This document shows, one piece after another, positions 35,721 to 47,136 of a stretch of 64,000 nt of DNA. The position numbers and the translations under genes were made by a program. This DNA comes from Hsuehochloa calcarea. Lineage: Eukaryota; Streptophyta; Magnoliopsida; Poales; Poaceae. The stretch lies in NCBI GenBank assembly GCA_036346395.1, contig CM070604.1:32329662-32393661 (forward strand), given 5' to 3'. Numbering within the stretch: the first letter of the stretch is position 1; every line of letters begins with the position of its first letter. The notes beneath the pieces were generated by a model. The model was not told where the DNA came from and searched no databases. It saw nothing but the letters and a program-made list of their open reading frames with translations.

Positions 35721-38700
35721 GATTAGTATCGAGCGGGCTTTAGGTCCGTGGTGAACAAAGTATTAAAATGACACACTGGTGCACAGATGGGTGGGGTTTG
35801 GGAAATCCATTGCTTCCGCATTTCTAGTGATTTGGTTCATTATGTAGTCTTGTAGAATTATTTCAGTACTATCTCTCATGTTGTTAATATGTGATATGAT
35901 GTGTTATCCTATATATATATATATGGATTAATTTTATGATTGTCATGAGATGATCCTATATATTCATAATTGATGGAATTAGCTATGCGTATCGGTAGCG
36001 GACGTTGAGCAGTTGAGTTCGTGGTTGTTGTTCGGTTTTGCTGTGCTACACCACTGCTCGTGGTATGAGAGTAGAGCGCTTACCCTGTTCCATAGTTCTG
36101 TGTTGAGCCTGAGCTCATTGTTGAAGTTGTTGTCTTTCTCAAACTTGTATCTGGTTTCTTGGTTGTAGTTTCTTACAGTTCATGAGTTTCTTTTGACTGG
36201 GGTGTTTTGATGAAGTGGGCAAGCTCCAGTAGATCTCTAATCATTCTTTGAAATAATTATTGTTCTTTCGATTATTGTGATATTTCTACTCCACGTGAGC
36301 GTAGTTAAATTGCAAGATTTATCTTTTCACAGAAGTTCGGTTTTACCCCTGTTGGAAATTGTAACTCATTTATTCGCTTGGAATTTCGGGCAGTGGAAGA
36401 TTTCTTTTGCAAGCTCTTTATTAATTGTACATTGACCTTGCATATTTCTTTTGGGTTAATTTGAGAGTTGAAGTTTTATGCCTTTCTTATGATAAGGAGA
36501 ATGTTAAAACCCTTTTTGTGTTATGTTGTCATACTTTATCTAAGAGGTTCTATTTAAAAGCATTATGTGGTATGGTAGGAGTTATCAGGTTGGGTTAATA
36601 TCTTGGTGCAAACCAATGACTCTTAGTTAATGTCTTCAAAAGTCAACTTAATTTTACCTTGATAAATATTAACATCAAATAAGTCTTCTATTTGGATACC
36701 TAAAGAATTTGTACAAATGCTAAATTCACCTGATTTTGTCATGCTAAATTGATGTTATAGGTATGAGGTAATGGATGACGGTGGTTGTAATGACTTCCAA
36801 AATGTTATCTTATAATTATTCCATTGCTGAAATTTAAAGTTATTTCATTCCAATTTCTGAACAAAGGTAGGACTATGAATGCTTCCATGATTAGATAATC
36901 ATCGGTTGTTAGTATTAGTAGTTAGAGTGCTAGGAGTGCGTGTAATACTGGCGTTGAGTATTACTAAGGACAAATGAGCTAAATCTAATAAGTGATTTAA
37001 TCTAGTATGTTTAAAGGGTTTTTCTTGTAATAGAGTGAGCTTGTTAAAAAGAGGTTTGTTTCAGCTTTGTGGCTTTCACACTTGATTTCTTTTCTAGAAT
37101 AAGTTGTTATTACAATCCTATTTGATGCTGGAGTTTTCTATGACACGATTTGTCATGCTTCCTTTAGAAGGTTTATTGATGTGATAGTAAGGTAAATTGA
37201 TTGTTACCAGGAACGTATGTTATTGGTCTTAATGAAATGTTCAGTAATATGAGGGTAATGTTGATTCTTTTATAGAGAAAGAAATTTGATTGTCTTTCGT
37301 GATACTTCAAAAAAAAATGATCAAATTTCAAGTTTTGTGTTCATGATCTTTTGGGGGTTCAAGTTCTATGTGGTAAACGAGGTTTGTCGAGTAAAGCGTT
37401 ATGTTGCGAAGTTATAATGGTTCTTCGGTGATGCGAGTGTTTCGATCTTGAATGCTCGTTTGTTCATAACTGTTAACATATGATATTCTCTTCTTGTGTG
37501 GCCCATGCTTTCAACTGTGGACTTCACACATGTTCTATGAGTTCATTGCTTAATTGGTCTTCCCCTTGGTCCTGTGTTCATTGCGAGCAGTAAATGATTT
37601 TCTAGTTTGTGAAAATCGGTTCCATTTGCCTCTTCTTTTGAGAAAGAATCACCCATTCTTTTCACGTCGGTCTTTCGAAGTGTTTTCTAATTGTTGTTGT
37701 GAGATTGATGTTAATACTTGTAGTAAATTGATAGCCTTGGGTGATATCGTTCAAATGAGAGTATTTCAAGTTTTGCTTTCGTGGGCTTTTGGAGCTCCTG
37801 AATTATTTGGTAGCTAAAATAAGTTTAAACAAAATGATGTATTTGAATGTTCTATCAATTATCAAGTGATTCTTGTGATTTGAGATTTAAGGCTCCTTAG
37901 CTTGAGTTGGCAAAGTGATATTCCAATCAAAGAAAATTATTTCTTTTGTTAAAGGGAAGAGTGTAGTAGAGGTATTCGAGATTGGTTTTTCATTGTTTGA
38001 GATTCGATATCATCTTCTTGTGGGACTTGTGACCTTAGCTGTGGCCTCGTCTTATGTTTTTTGAGTTCTTTGCTAATTGCCTACTTCTTACGGTTCTGTG
38101 TTTACAGCAAGTGGTAAACGTTTTCTAGGTACTGAAAATTATTTCCACTTACCTCTTCTTTTGAGCATGGAGGAACTGATTCGTTTTTCAAGTGTCTTCT
38201 AAAGTGTATAGAGACGACTAGATAGTGGTGGTCAAGTAAATTATTTTGTGAGGCTTGAGTGCCAAATTATTTAAGGTGCTTAAGAGGAAGAAATGATTTC
38301 ATGCTGACATTCCCATAGAGAGTTTGATTTAAATAAAATGGTTCTCTTTAGAGCTAAACTTTTACGTTGTTGCGATTATCAGAATCTATAATGAATTGAC
38401 ATCCAATATCTTCTTGATCTTGTTAGTGGATTACTAGAATATCAAAAGTTTGGGGGATCTTGATCGATTGTTTAAAGTATTGGGATTGTGTAACTTACAA
38501 GGCCGAGAAAGTGAAACCAATGGTGTGGTTTAGTGGGCGCCCAAGATTGGTGAAGTTAATCGTTTTGAGTAGTTAATTGATTATTGAGGATGATTGAAGT
38601 TATGACTGAGAATATTGTTTGGGTTGTGAGAATTTTTGATAAGAGAATGTGAGGGATTCTTGAATTATCCTAGGAATTCATTGTAGGAGACTTGGAGATT

Positions 38701-39870
38701 GAAGTTTGGAGCTTTGCAGTTTTATGCTAGAACCTTGGTTGCCAATGATTATGTGTAAAGGTAGCAGAATAAGAGTGGATTCTGAATAGTGGGATGGTCA
38801 TTGATAGTATCCTTTCTGTAGTAGATGGGAGTGTGTGATGTGAATTTCAATTGGATTATCCTGAACGGATTGAGGTAATGTGATTGTGGGTGTTGCAATT
38901 AGTATTATCGAGGTGTTGGGAATTATTTGTCAGAATAATCCATTTGGTAGAGGAGCTGACTAGAGTATCCTTTTGTGGACTAGTATGGTTTCTCTATATG
39001 AGTGTGGTTGTTGCTCTCGGGTTGAGCATCACCCTAAGTTGCCGATTGAGATGTCATTTACAAATTGCGTTGGCTTTATGTTGGCATGGTGGTTCTTTCT
39101 GGTTCAAAAAAAAAAGTGTTTGATGTGGGCATTCGAGTGATTTCTCTTTTCGCTTTCGTGACGTCTATTCGCAAACCGCCCACTTGGAAAGTGGAAAGGT
39201 TTTCATGAGGAATCATCGATTCTGGATTTGACTCTTTTGGTACCAATCTGGTAACGAGTGGTTGCAATGAGAGTGATTTATTTTCAGTTGGGCTTTATCT
39301 GTAAAAGAGTTTGTTTAAAGCGAGTTGTTGTGTGTCCCTAGTTATAAGAGGTGCTCCTTGTTAATGTGAAAAGATTGATTGAGACATGGGACAAGAGTTC
39401 CATGTAAATTGTGCCGGTTGTGTTGTTTGGAACCAAAGGGAAGGTTGACCCAAGATACATTGGTTTGTTCTATAAGTTGAGGGGATTTTTGGAAATTAGT
39501 GTTTCGTTAGGATCGTCTCGAGTCCAGGCGCGGGGTGTACATTGTTTGGTATGACCCGGTATTGGAGGAGTACTTGAGAGATCTAGAGTGTGAGGGTTCG
39601 TTAGAGCCGTCAACCAATGAGTAAGACCTTACCTTCGAATCCCGACCAGTGAGAATATTGGAAGGAGCGAGCGAGTTCGAGGAACAAGACCACAAGTATG
39701 TTAAAATCCTTTGGTCTCATCGGTCCAAAGAGAGGCTACTTGGGAGTTGGAGTCCGCATGCGCGAACAATACCCGAATTGTTCACTTCTGTAATTATTTA
39801 AGTTATTCATCTTTCTTTCTCGAAGTTGCTACGTAGATTCGAGGTCGAATCTTTTCTAAGGGGGATAGAG
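35721..39870 (+). other. G1 second interior, non-coding
   Basis: This is about 4.15 kb and nearly identical to 18708-22857. The primer site reads TAGTATCGAGC at about 35724-35735, altered at a CAG site. It ends with the hairpin at 39836-39851 and a purine tract. Confidence 0.85.
39390..39785 (+). pseudogene. Relic of Gypsy pol C-terminus, second copy
   Basis: It repeats the relic at 22390-22770 with the same decayed motifs and a few indels, so the decay predates the duplication of the interior. Confidence 0.62.
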
Positions 39871-40375
39871 TGTAATACCTCATAAATCCAGCTAGTTCGT
39901 ATAGTTTGGAATTTATTCGAAAACGAGATTCAAATTTCTCCGGAATCGCATTCGGTAAAAGAGGGAAGTCGGAGGAGAGAAAGAAGTAGTTTTTCAGAAT
40001 TTTCCAGTCCTTGGGGTTATCGGAGTTTTCCACTAACTTGGGCCAAGGGAGGGCTGGCCGCCCACTAGGAGGCCGGCCATTTAAGAGGAGGGGCACCACT
40101 CCCCAAACCCTAGCCGCCTCCTTCCTCCCACCAAGCCGCCACCCTCCCTCTCCATCCTCCTTGGCCGCCTCCTCCCTGGTTGGGCGCCGTCTCCCCTTGG
40201 TGGCCGGCCATTGGTGCTCCCGAAGTTGGTCTCCAAGATCCCCGGGCGCTCCTCCTCCGATCTGTCCTCCGGCGGGTCGTTTCTTCGCCGGTGGTTCGCT
40301 GTGGTGTGGCCGGCCAAGGAAGAAGAAGGGAGACCAGCGGGGAGTGGTTCTTCGTCGTGCTACGGGTCTTCAAGG

Positions 40376-41132
40376 GTAACGAGCACCCCGGTTATTTGTT
40401 TGATCAAGTTTTGTTGCGGTAGAGATCATTTGAGTCACGTCGGTTTAGAGTTCCAGAATTTACAGAATTGATCAGAATGTTGCGCGGCTTGTTTCAGTAC
40501 TTTAGATGCCGAATTTGGGGTTTTTCCCTTCTAGAGATTTGTTCCTGGTTTCGTTAGCTTTCTTTTGGCACCAAGATGAGCAAAATCCGACCAGTAGTTT
40601 GAGAGATATAATTTTTTGAATGCGATCTGTCCAATCTGTCTGAAATCTGTGGTCAGTAGTTTTGTCCCTCGTTTTTGTTCAAAATAGAGGCCGAATCAGA
40701 AGACTTCCCCAACTAAGTTATTGTAGATCTTGCAATTATCTTTCCATGTTGATAAAGATCATTCCATTTGGATCAGTAGGCTAAAAGTTACACTATTTTC
40801 TTTACTGCTGATCTGTTTTCTGGACTGTTGTAGATGGGTTAGGTTTAGCAGTTAATTACCCCTCTGTTTTGGCCGAATCAGAAGATTCCGCCAACTAAGT
40901 TTTTGTAGCCTGATCAGTTAAGAATCAGTGAGCACTGGTTTCAGGTCGTTTAGAGTTACAGTTAATTAATGGCGAATTTTCTTGTGCAACTGCCCGTAGA
41001 ACGATAATCTGGACTTTTGGTGTAGATGTCAAATTGAACCCTTGGGATGAGTAGGTTGATTAGAGAGCATCGTAGTACACTTGAAGCTGTGCCATATTCG
41101 ATTATCCGTAATACGTGGTAATACTTGTGTAG
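40376..41132 (+). other. Putative intron 1 in the G1 LTR
   Basis: The donor CTTCAAGG|GTAACG and acceptor CTTGTGTAG|GCGG enclose 757 nt. G3 has a 759-nt equivalent with donor ACAAGG|GTAATT. Confidence 0.45.
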
Positions 41133-41193
41133 GCGGTGAGACGGTGGGTGGAAGGACACCTTCGTTGTTTCACAACACGTCACCACACAGAAG

Positions 41194-41729
41194 GCAAGTG
41201 CAAATGTTTAATTCGTGTGAATTCATTGATTTCATGTTAACTTGGTAAATTATGAATATTCATGTGATTTGAGTATGATGTGGTAGAGTCCAATACCTTA
41301 TTCGATGATACATTGAGTTGAATGCCAAGTTATGTTTTTCATTTCATGCATACATAATTCAGTTGATGTCCACGGGAGTGGAAACTTGTTTAAGTCCCAT
41401 TAATTCCAATATGGGCATGTAAGACCTACCATTCCAATGTAGGCAGTTCGGACATTCCGTATGAAACGTTCTTCATACGGACTTGGATCCCCGCTCTTTG
41501 TTAAGAGCGGGCTTAAGTGAACACCGACGGGTGTGTCACTAGTTATACCGGTATAAACATGTGGAAAGTCCATTCTCCTTCAATGCATTCATTCATTCAT
41601 ACCATGCTTTCTTAAATTCATGAAGTAAATGAGGTACTTGGTAGATTGTTTCAATTCAGTGTTCTATGTGAATGTATATGTTGTGCTTGCTGAGTTTCGA
41701 CTCACTCTTGTTTTTATTTATTTTTTTAG
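41194..41729 (+). other. Putative GC-AG intron 2 in the G1 LTR
   Basis: The 61-nt exon (41133-41193) ends AGAAG and is followed by GCAAGTGC, the consensus of GC-type donors. The acceptor is TTTTTTTAG|GTGA at 41729. The intron is 536 nt and contains the stem-loop chain. A conserved CTGAGTttcGACTCAC motif lies about 30 nt before the acceptor. Confidence 0.52.
41369..41556 (+). promoter_or_regulatory. Stem-loop chain and TTATACCGGTATAA palindrome in G1
   Basis: In order: TCCAC/GTGGA (41369-41382); CCCAT/ATGGG (41396-41415); CCTAC/GTAGG with an inner ATT/AAT (41425-41443); CCGTATGAA/TTCATACGG (41457-41480); CCCGCTCTT/AAGAGCGGG (41490-41511); ACACC/GGTGT with loop GACG (41521-41534); palindrome (41543-41556). 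Confidence 0.78.
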
Positions 41730-42057
41730 GTGAATTCCAGTGAAACAGTTGCTAGCGGGAGGGTGTAGTCCAGCACGTTCCTTGCACATGAATAAATTAA
41801 TCATTCGTTAAAGTTCTATTTACATATCTTCAGTTTTATTTATAATGTAATGGACTGTAATAATTGTCATTTGAAGGTTCATTATTATCGCTTTGGTAAA
41901 TTCTCGTTTGAATTTATAGATGAACTGTGATTAAGCCATAGATTGTTATCTTGGTTAATCGTTTCTTTAGCATTGAATGCGTTGTTAATCTTATGAAATG
42001 ATTAGTAGATTGTCTTGTTAGGTGACATCTTGTCTTCCGAATAGACAGGGTGTTACA

Positions 42058-42690
42058 GCTTATCCAAAAACAATTAAGCAAAACTTGCACTAGTGTTGAA
42101 TTACTTGTGATATTCTTGATAAAATGCATAGTGTAGAGACTGCTAAAACTAGTATATCTACTTTATGTGATGATTTACTTGCCATACTATGTTGCTCAAA
42201 AATTGACTCTAAGCATGAAAATATTAAGCCATGTGATGCAAAGCTCGTTGTTGAAAACAATAAGCTAAAGTAGCAAGTAACCAAGCTAAGCAAAAGCTTG
42301 GAATGGTATTTCAAGGGTAAGGCCACCCTTAACAAGCTTTTGAGTGAGCAAAGGTGCTCATTTAACAAAGAAGGACTTTGGTATGTGCCCAAGAAAGGTA
42401 AGAAACCGGCAAACAAGCAAGCAAGGTTTGTTAAGCAAAATAGTAAATATTACTATAAGTGCTGGGAAATAGGCTTTGTGCAACAAAATTATCCTATTGG
42501 TAAGACTCCATCCATTGGTTTGTATGATTCTTTTTATATGCTTAGAAGAACTAAGGATGGTAAAGTCATTGCTAGATTTATTGGCACCTTAATTTTAGAT
42601 ACTAAAAAGAATGCTATTTGGGTGCATAAAACCTTGGTTATTAACCTCCAAGAACCCAAACAAATTTGGGTACCTAAAAGAACTTGATTT
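42058..42690 (+). pseudogene. C1 gag, C-terminal part
   Basis: It resumes after G1 with a Lys/Leu-rich, likely coiled-coil linker (KLVVENNKLK, then QVTKLSKSLEWY), a stop at 42271, and an open frame to 42687 with GLWYVPKKGKK. A decayed zinc knuckle lies at about 42448-42495, with most of its Cys and His changed. Confidence 0.8.
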
Positions 42691-42700
42691 TTTTTTGTAG

Positions 42701-42982
42701 GTGAACTACAAGACCGGTGGAAGGCATTGGGTGCTTGATAGTGGTTGCACTCAACCTATGACCGTGGACCGGAAGATGTTCACCACATTTGATAATGGGA
42801 TGAGAAATAAAAATATTACTTTTCATGACAATAGCAAAGGAAAGATAATTGGTTTGGGTAAAATAATTACTATTTCATATGTATCTCTTGTAAAAACATT
42901 AGATTTCAATTTGTTATCCATTACTCAATTATGTGATCTTGGATTAACTTTCTCATTCTCTAGAGATGGAGTAACAATTTAA
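42701..42982 (+). pseudogene. C1 pol: aspartic protease
   Basis: The frame has WVLDSGCTQPMT with the catalytic Asp at 42736-42738, then NITFHDNSKGKIIGLGKI and LDFNLLSITQLCD. This is the Copia protease region and its active site is intact. A stop at 42980 separates it from the next domain. Confidence 0.88.
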
Positions 42983-43000
42983 AAGGAAAAAGAAAATAAA

Positions 43001-43273
43001 TTGGTTTTCAAAGGGTTTAGATTTGGAAATCTTTATTTGGTTGATTTTTCTTCAAATGATTCTTGTTTGAAAACTTGTTTAATTGCAAAAACTTCATTGG
43101 GTTGGCTTTGGCATAGAAGGCTAGCTCATGTGATACAACTTAAAAAGATTTTCAAATATGATTTAGTAGTTAGCTTGAAAGATGTGAAATTTGAGAAGAA
43201 TAGACTTTGTAGTGCTTGTCAAGCTATAAGTCCCAAATTCTCATCATTCCAAAAATACCATATCAACTTCTAG
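43001..43273 (+). pseudogene. C1 pol: GAG-pre-integrase domain
   Basis: The frame has GNLYLVDFSSND and LGWLWHRRLAHV, followed by the CSAC pair of the integrase zinc domain. One of the final zinc ligands is altered and the frame stops at 43273. Confidence 0.85.
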
Positions 43274-43292
43274 ACTATCAGAGCTCTTACAT

Positions 43293-44020
43293 ATGGATTT
43301 GTTTGAGCCAACAACCTATAAGAGCATCGGGGGTAATAGCTATTATTTAGTCATTGTGGATGATTACTCGAGATATAAATTGGTATTCTTTCAAGATGAC
43401 AAGGCCGGAACCTTTAGCATTTTCAAAAGCTTTGCAAAAAGGGATCAAAATGAATTTGATTTCAAAATTAAGAAAATTCGTAGTGGTAATGATTCCGAGT
43501 TTAAGAACACTAAAATTGAAGATTTTTGTGATGAACTTGGAATAAAGCATGAACTTTTTACAACCTACACTCCGGAGCAAAATACAGTTGTAGAAAGGAA
43601 AAATTGAACATTAATTGAAATAACTAGGACAATGCTTGATGAATATAATACTTCCAATAGCTTTTGGGCGGAAGCAATCAATACCACTTGTCATGATGTA
43701 AATCGTCTTTATTTGCATTGCCTTTTGAAAAAGACTTCTTATGAGCTTCTTATTGGAAGAAAATCAAATATTTCCTACTTTAAAATATTTGGTTGCAAAT
43801 GCTATATATTAATAAAGAGTGTTTGACTCTCTAAATTTGTAAGTCGTTGCGATGTCGTTTTCTTGCTTGGTTATTATTCAAATAGCAAAGCTTATTATGT
43901 CCTTAACAAAAGTAACAGTTTTGTTAAAGAAAGACATAATGTCTAATTTGATAAAACTAATGGCTCTGAAGAAGAGCAAGATGATTTGGATGATGTAGGC
44001 AATGAAGCTTTGAGGGAAGC
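43293..44020 (+). pseudogene. C1 pol: integrase core
   Basis: The first catalytic Asp lies in MDLFEPTTYKS, followed by YYLVIVDDYSRY, the SDNG-type site read as SGNDSEF, and TPEQNTVVERKN with the catalytic Glu. In-frame stops at 43605 and 43824 are TGA codons, each one C-to-T step from CGA. The C-terminal part is cut at 44020 by S1. Confidence 0.9.
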
Positions 44021-44304
44021 TGTAATACCCCGGAATTGAATCGGGTAATTAGAAAATAGCCGGGAGGAGAAAAGACAATTAAATGAGTAGAAATTCCTGA
44101 AAAGAGAAGGGGTTTTCCGTTAATCCTCGACATCCTGGGCCTGGGCCGCAGCTCAGGAGGGGCCCATGTGGTGGCCGGCCAAAAAGGGGGGGGGGGGGTT
44201 CCCACCCCCCAAACCCTAAACTCCCCACTCTCCCTCCTCCTCCCCACTTTAAGCCGCCGCCTCTCCCCACCTCTCCCTGCTATGCGCCGCCTCGTCAGAT
44301 TTGG

Positions 44305-45127
44305 GTACGTTACGTTCATTTTCTGACCTGATCACCTCTTAGAAATTTGTAGATCTCGGTTTTAGCTTTCTTTGGGCACTGAGATCAAATGATTTGGACC
44401 AACGGTTTAGGAGTTATGGTAGTTTTACCGCGACTGACCAGGAGAGCTGACGAGTTGTGGCAGATTGCATTTTCTGGTTATTATAAATTTTTATAGGCCG
44501 AATTAGAAAATCCACCCAACATCAATATTGTAGAGGAGTCAGAAATCTTTCCAGGATGATAAAGAACACAATTCTAAGAGTTGTCAATCAAAAGTTATGA
44601 ATTTTTTACCGTCGCTGTTTTGCTAACTGTTAGATTGCAGAGACAGAAAACTTAGAAAAACTTTACCTGAATATGAGAATTAGTAGGAGGCCGAATCAGG
44701 AGACTTGTCTAACTAGACTATTGTAGCTGGTTTTGTCATGATTGCAGAGAGTCCAAGATCACCCCATTACGAGTTGTGTAGCAAAAGTTATGGTGGTTTT
44801 AGTACTCTGTCCAGAAAACCCGACGTGAAGTTGATATTTTTTTAATTGGCCTGGTAGGGGTACTACTTCGCTGATTCAGCAAGGCTCACCAACTAGACTT
44901 AGTTGCAGAATTTAATTATCTTTCCAGAAAGTCTAAGAACATCTTATTTGGACCCCTGTACTAATAGATATGGATTTTTGAAGTTGACTCTCCACCGAGG
45001 GGACAGATCGACGTTTAGGAGTTTGGGGTCGGGATCGAGTTAGTAGTTTTGCAAGTCCATGGTTGTTGTTGTATAGGTTGTTTTGATCCGCTGCTGTGTC
45101 TTAGCATGTGTTATAACTATTATTCAG
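44305..45127 (+). other. Putative intron 1 in S1
   Basis: The donor TTTGG|GTACGT and acceptor ATTATTCAG|GTGG enclose 823 nt. It corresponds to intron 1 of G1 and G3. Confidence 0.42.
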
Positions 45128-45187
45128 GTGGTGGACCGGTGCAGGGAGCAGCTCATTCTGTACATCCCTCGTTCTCTCGTGGTTAAG

Positions 45188-45711
45188 GCAAGTACAGTAG
45201 TGGTAAATTGTGTGTGATCATTTGTTTATGTATACTATGCTATGAGTATATTATGTTAATCATGGATGCTCGAATGTTATGGACAATAATGCCCGTAAAT
45301 GCTAGAAGTATGCGTAAGTTTCATGTATGCATGATGATTTAAAGAATTGACCATGTGCATCATGATATCATATTGGAGGCATGGTCACGTGGTGACCAAG
45401 CATTAATTGAGGTCCCCATCATGAATATGATGGGCTTTTGGGTCCCCATACTTGTGGAGTATGGGCTAAGGTCCCTGTGCTAGAAGGCACAGGCATAGGT
45501 GTGCATCGACGGATGCACACTCCGCAATACCGGTATATGCAAAAGAGAGAAAGAAAAGTGCATTTGAACAGTTTGCATCGCATAAGCATGAGACATATTT
45601 CTTATTGGGTTACGTGGATGGATGTTGTTAATTACAGTTGTGTTGGCTATTGTCTTGCTATTTGTACTTTGCTGAGTCTTGGACTCACTCTTGCTAATGT
45701 TGTGTTTTTAG
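45188..45711 (+). other. Putative GC-AG intron 2 in S1
   Basis: The 60-nt exon 45128-45187 ends GTTAAG and is followed by GCAAGTAC. The acceptor TGTTTTTAG|GTAT ends the 524-nt intron. CTGAGTCttGGACTCAC lies before the acceptor as in G1. Confidence 0.52.
45382..45536 (+). promoter_or_regulatory. Stem-loop chain and ATACCGGTAT palindrome in S1
   Basis: Perfect stems in order: TGGTCAC/GTGACCA (45382-45398); CCCATCAT/ATGATGGG (45415-45434); CCCATACT/AGTATGGG (45445-45465); CCTGTGC/GCACAGG (45474-45493); GTGTGCATC/GATGCACAC with loop GACG (45499-45520); palindrome ATACCGGTAT (45527-45536). The middle units are about 30 bp repeats that all start GGTCC, yet each has its own pairing arms. Confidence 0.85.
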
Positions 45712-46121
45712 GTATCTCGTTTGCGGACGGCATGCATGGGAGGGAGTAGGGTTGCTTTGGTTGCACTCACTACCACATATTCTTGAAAAGATAATTATCA
45801 TTTAGACCGTACCTTTATAACAAGCAAACTGCTTTAGGATTAACTTTGGCTATACTTGAATGCATTGGTTTATTTGTAATAATGAGAGTGGTAAATTTTA
45901 CTTATGCTTGCTTATGTTTAGCTGAGTAGATTATTTATGAATGCTTCGATGAACTTTGGATGTTGAAATAGTGATAATTTTATAAGCATCTATTGGAATC
46001 TCCGGTAAACTTAGTTATACAAAGGAGGTTCTGCCGAATTTTTTTGTAGTGTCTTAGATTTGTATTTGTGATATTGTTATTTTAGTAGCATCCCAGGCTC
46101 ATGTTGGGCTGGGGTGTTACA

Positions 46122-46893
46122 GAAGCAATGAAGAACATGCAAATTGAAGACATCATACCAAAAGAAGATCCAAATAATCCATCATCTTCCACACAAGTCT
46201 CACCTCTCACCTCCTCCACTACAAATCAAATTAACATTGGTGAAGAGGATATCAAGAAAGATGATCAACCATCCAACCACCACCAAGAATTCACAACGCA
46301 ATAGATAAAGATCATCTAAAAGACCAAATATTGGGTGACGTAAGTAAGGGTGTTCAAACTCGATCTCATGTCACTTCTTTTTGTGAATATTACTCTTTTA
46401 TCTCTTCTCTTGAGCCAAAACTTGTAGATAAATCACTCAAAGATCCGGATTGGGTGAATGCAATGCATGAAGAACTAAACAACTTCGCCCAAAATGATGT
46501 TTAGTGGAGAGACCCAAGGAGCACAACGTGATTGGTACCAAATGGGTCTTCCACAATAAACAAGATGAAAACGGAGTTGTGGTAAGAAACAAGGCAAGGT
46601 TAGTCGCTCAAGGGTACACTCAAGTTGAGGGTTTGGATTATGATGAAATATTTGCACCCGTAGCTAAACTTGAGTCTATTCGCATATTACTTGCCTTTGC
46701 AACAAGCTTTGATATTAAATTATTTCAAATGGATGTTAAAAGTGCATTCTTAAATGGAAAAATAATCGAACTTGTATATGTTGAACAACCTCCGGGTTTT
46801 GAAGATTCTCAAAATCCTAATCATATGTATAAACTCTCCATGGCGCTATATGGTTTAAAACAAGCTCCTAGAGTATGGTATGAGCTCCTTTGA
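46122..46893 (+). pseudogene. C1 pol: linker and RT fingers
   Basis: The linker (46122-46304) is Asn/Ser/Thr-rich as usual. RT starts at about 46450 and the frame 46504-46893 has VIGTKWVFHNKQ, VVRNKARLVAQGYTQ, QMDVKSAFLNG and YGLKQAPRVWYE. The stop at 46891 is TGA. Confidence 0.88.
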
Positions 46894-47136
46894 GATTTTC
46901 TACACTCAAAAGGATTCAAAATTGGGAAGGTTGATACAACATTGTTTACCAAAATCATTTATGATGATTTATTTGTATGTTAAATTTAAGTTGATAATAT
47001 CATTTTTGGGTCTACTAATCAAAAATTTTACAAGGAATTTGGTAATATAATGTCTAGGGAGTTTGAAATGTCCATGATCAGAGAGCTAACTATTTTATTA
47101 GACTTCAAATGAAGCAACTCAAAGATGGAACATTCA
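46894..47136 (+). pseudogene. C1 pol: RT palm with damaged active site
   Basis: At 46987-47001 the catalytic box has a stop in place of Tyr and Asn in place of the second Asp, so the enzyme cannot work. The following EFEMSMIREL and LRMK-like stretch lead to the point where HEL1 is inserted. Confidence 0.85.

Larger units (their letters stand above)
18113..42057 (+). mobile_element. G1: non-autonomous Gypsy array (LTR-int-LTR-int-LTR)
   Basis: Three LTRs (18113-18707 truncated; 22858-23335 plus 34473-35720, split by G2; 39871-42057 complete) separate two nearly identical interiors of about 4.15 kb. Each interior starts with an initiator-Met primer site and ends with a purine tract. Neither contains a long reading frame, so the element must be mobilised by another element's proteins. 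The order suggests two elements fused through a shared LTR. It lies in the gag of C1; the left end and adjoining gag were deleted, so no TSD can be checked. Confidence 0.88.
39871..42057 (+). repeat. G1 last LTR, complete
   Basis: This LTR is 2,187 bp, from TGTAATACCTC to GGTGTTACA. It is the best copy for reading the LTR architecture. Confidence 0.93.
44021..46121 (+). mobile_element. S1: solo LTR of a Gypsy element
   Basis: A single 2,101-bp LTR runs from TGTAATACCCCGG to GGGGTGTTACA, with a perfect TSD GAAGC at 44016-44020 and 46122-46126. No interior is present, so the element was reduced by recombination between its two LTRs. The LTR shares layout with G1-G3 but little sequence. Confidence 0.95.

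Noticed and set aside
41543..41556. TTATACCGGTATAA as a simple transcription-factor site
   Set aside because: It is always coupled to the stem-loop chain and lies well inside the transcribed part of the LTR, so a plain promoter element is less likely; the question is left open.
44021..46121. Insertion of a host gene fragment in C1
   Set aside because: TG...CA-type ends, a perfect TSD and family resemblance to S2 make it a solo LTR.
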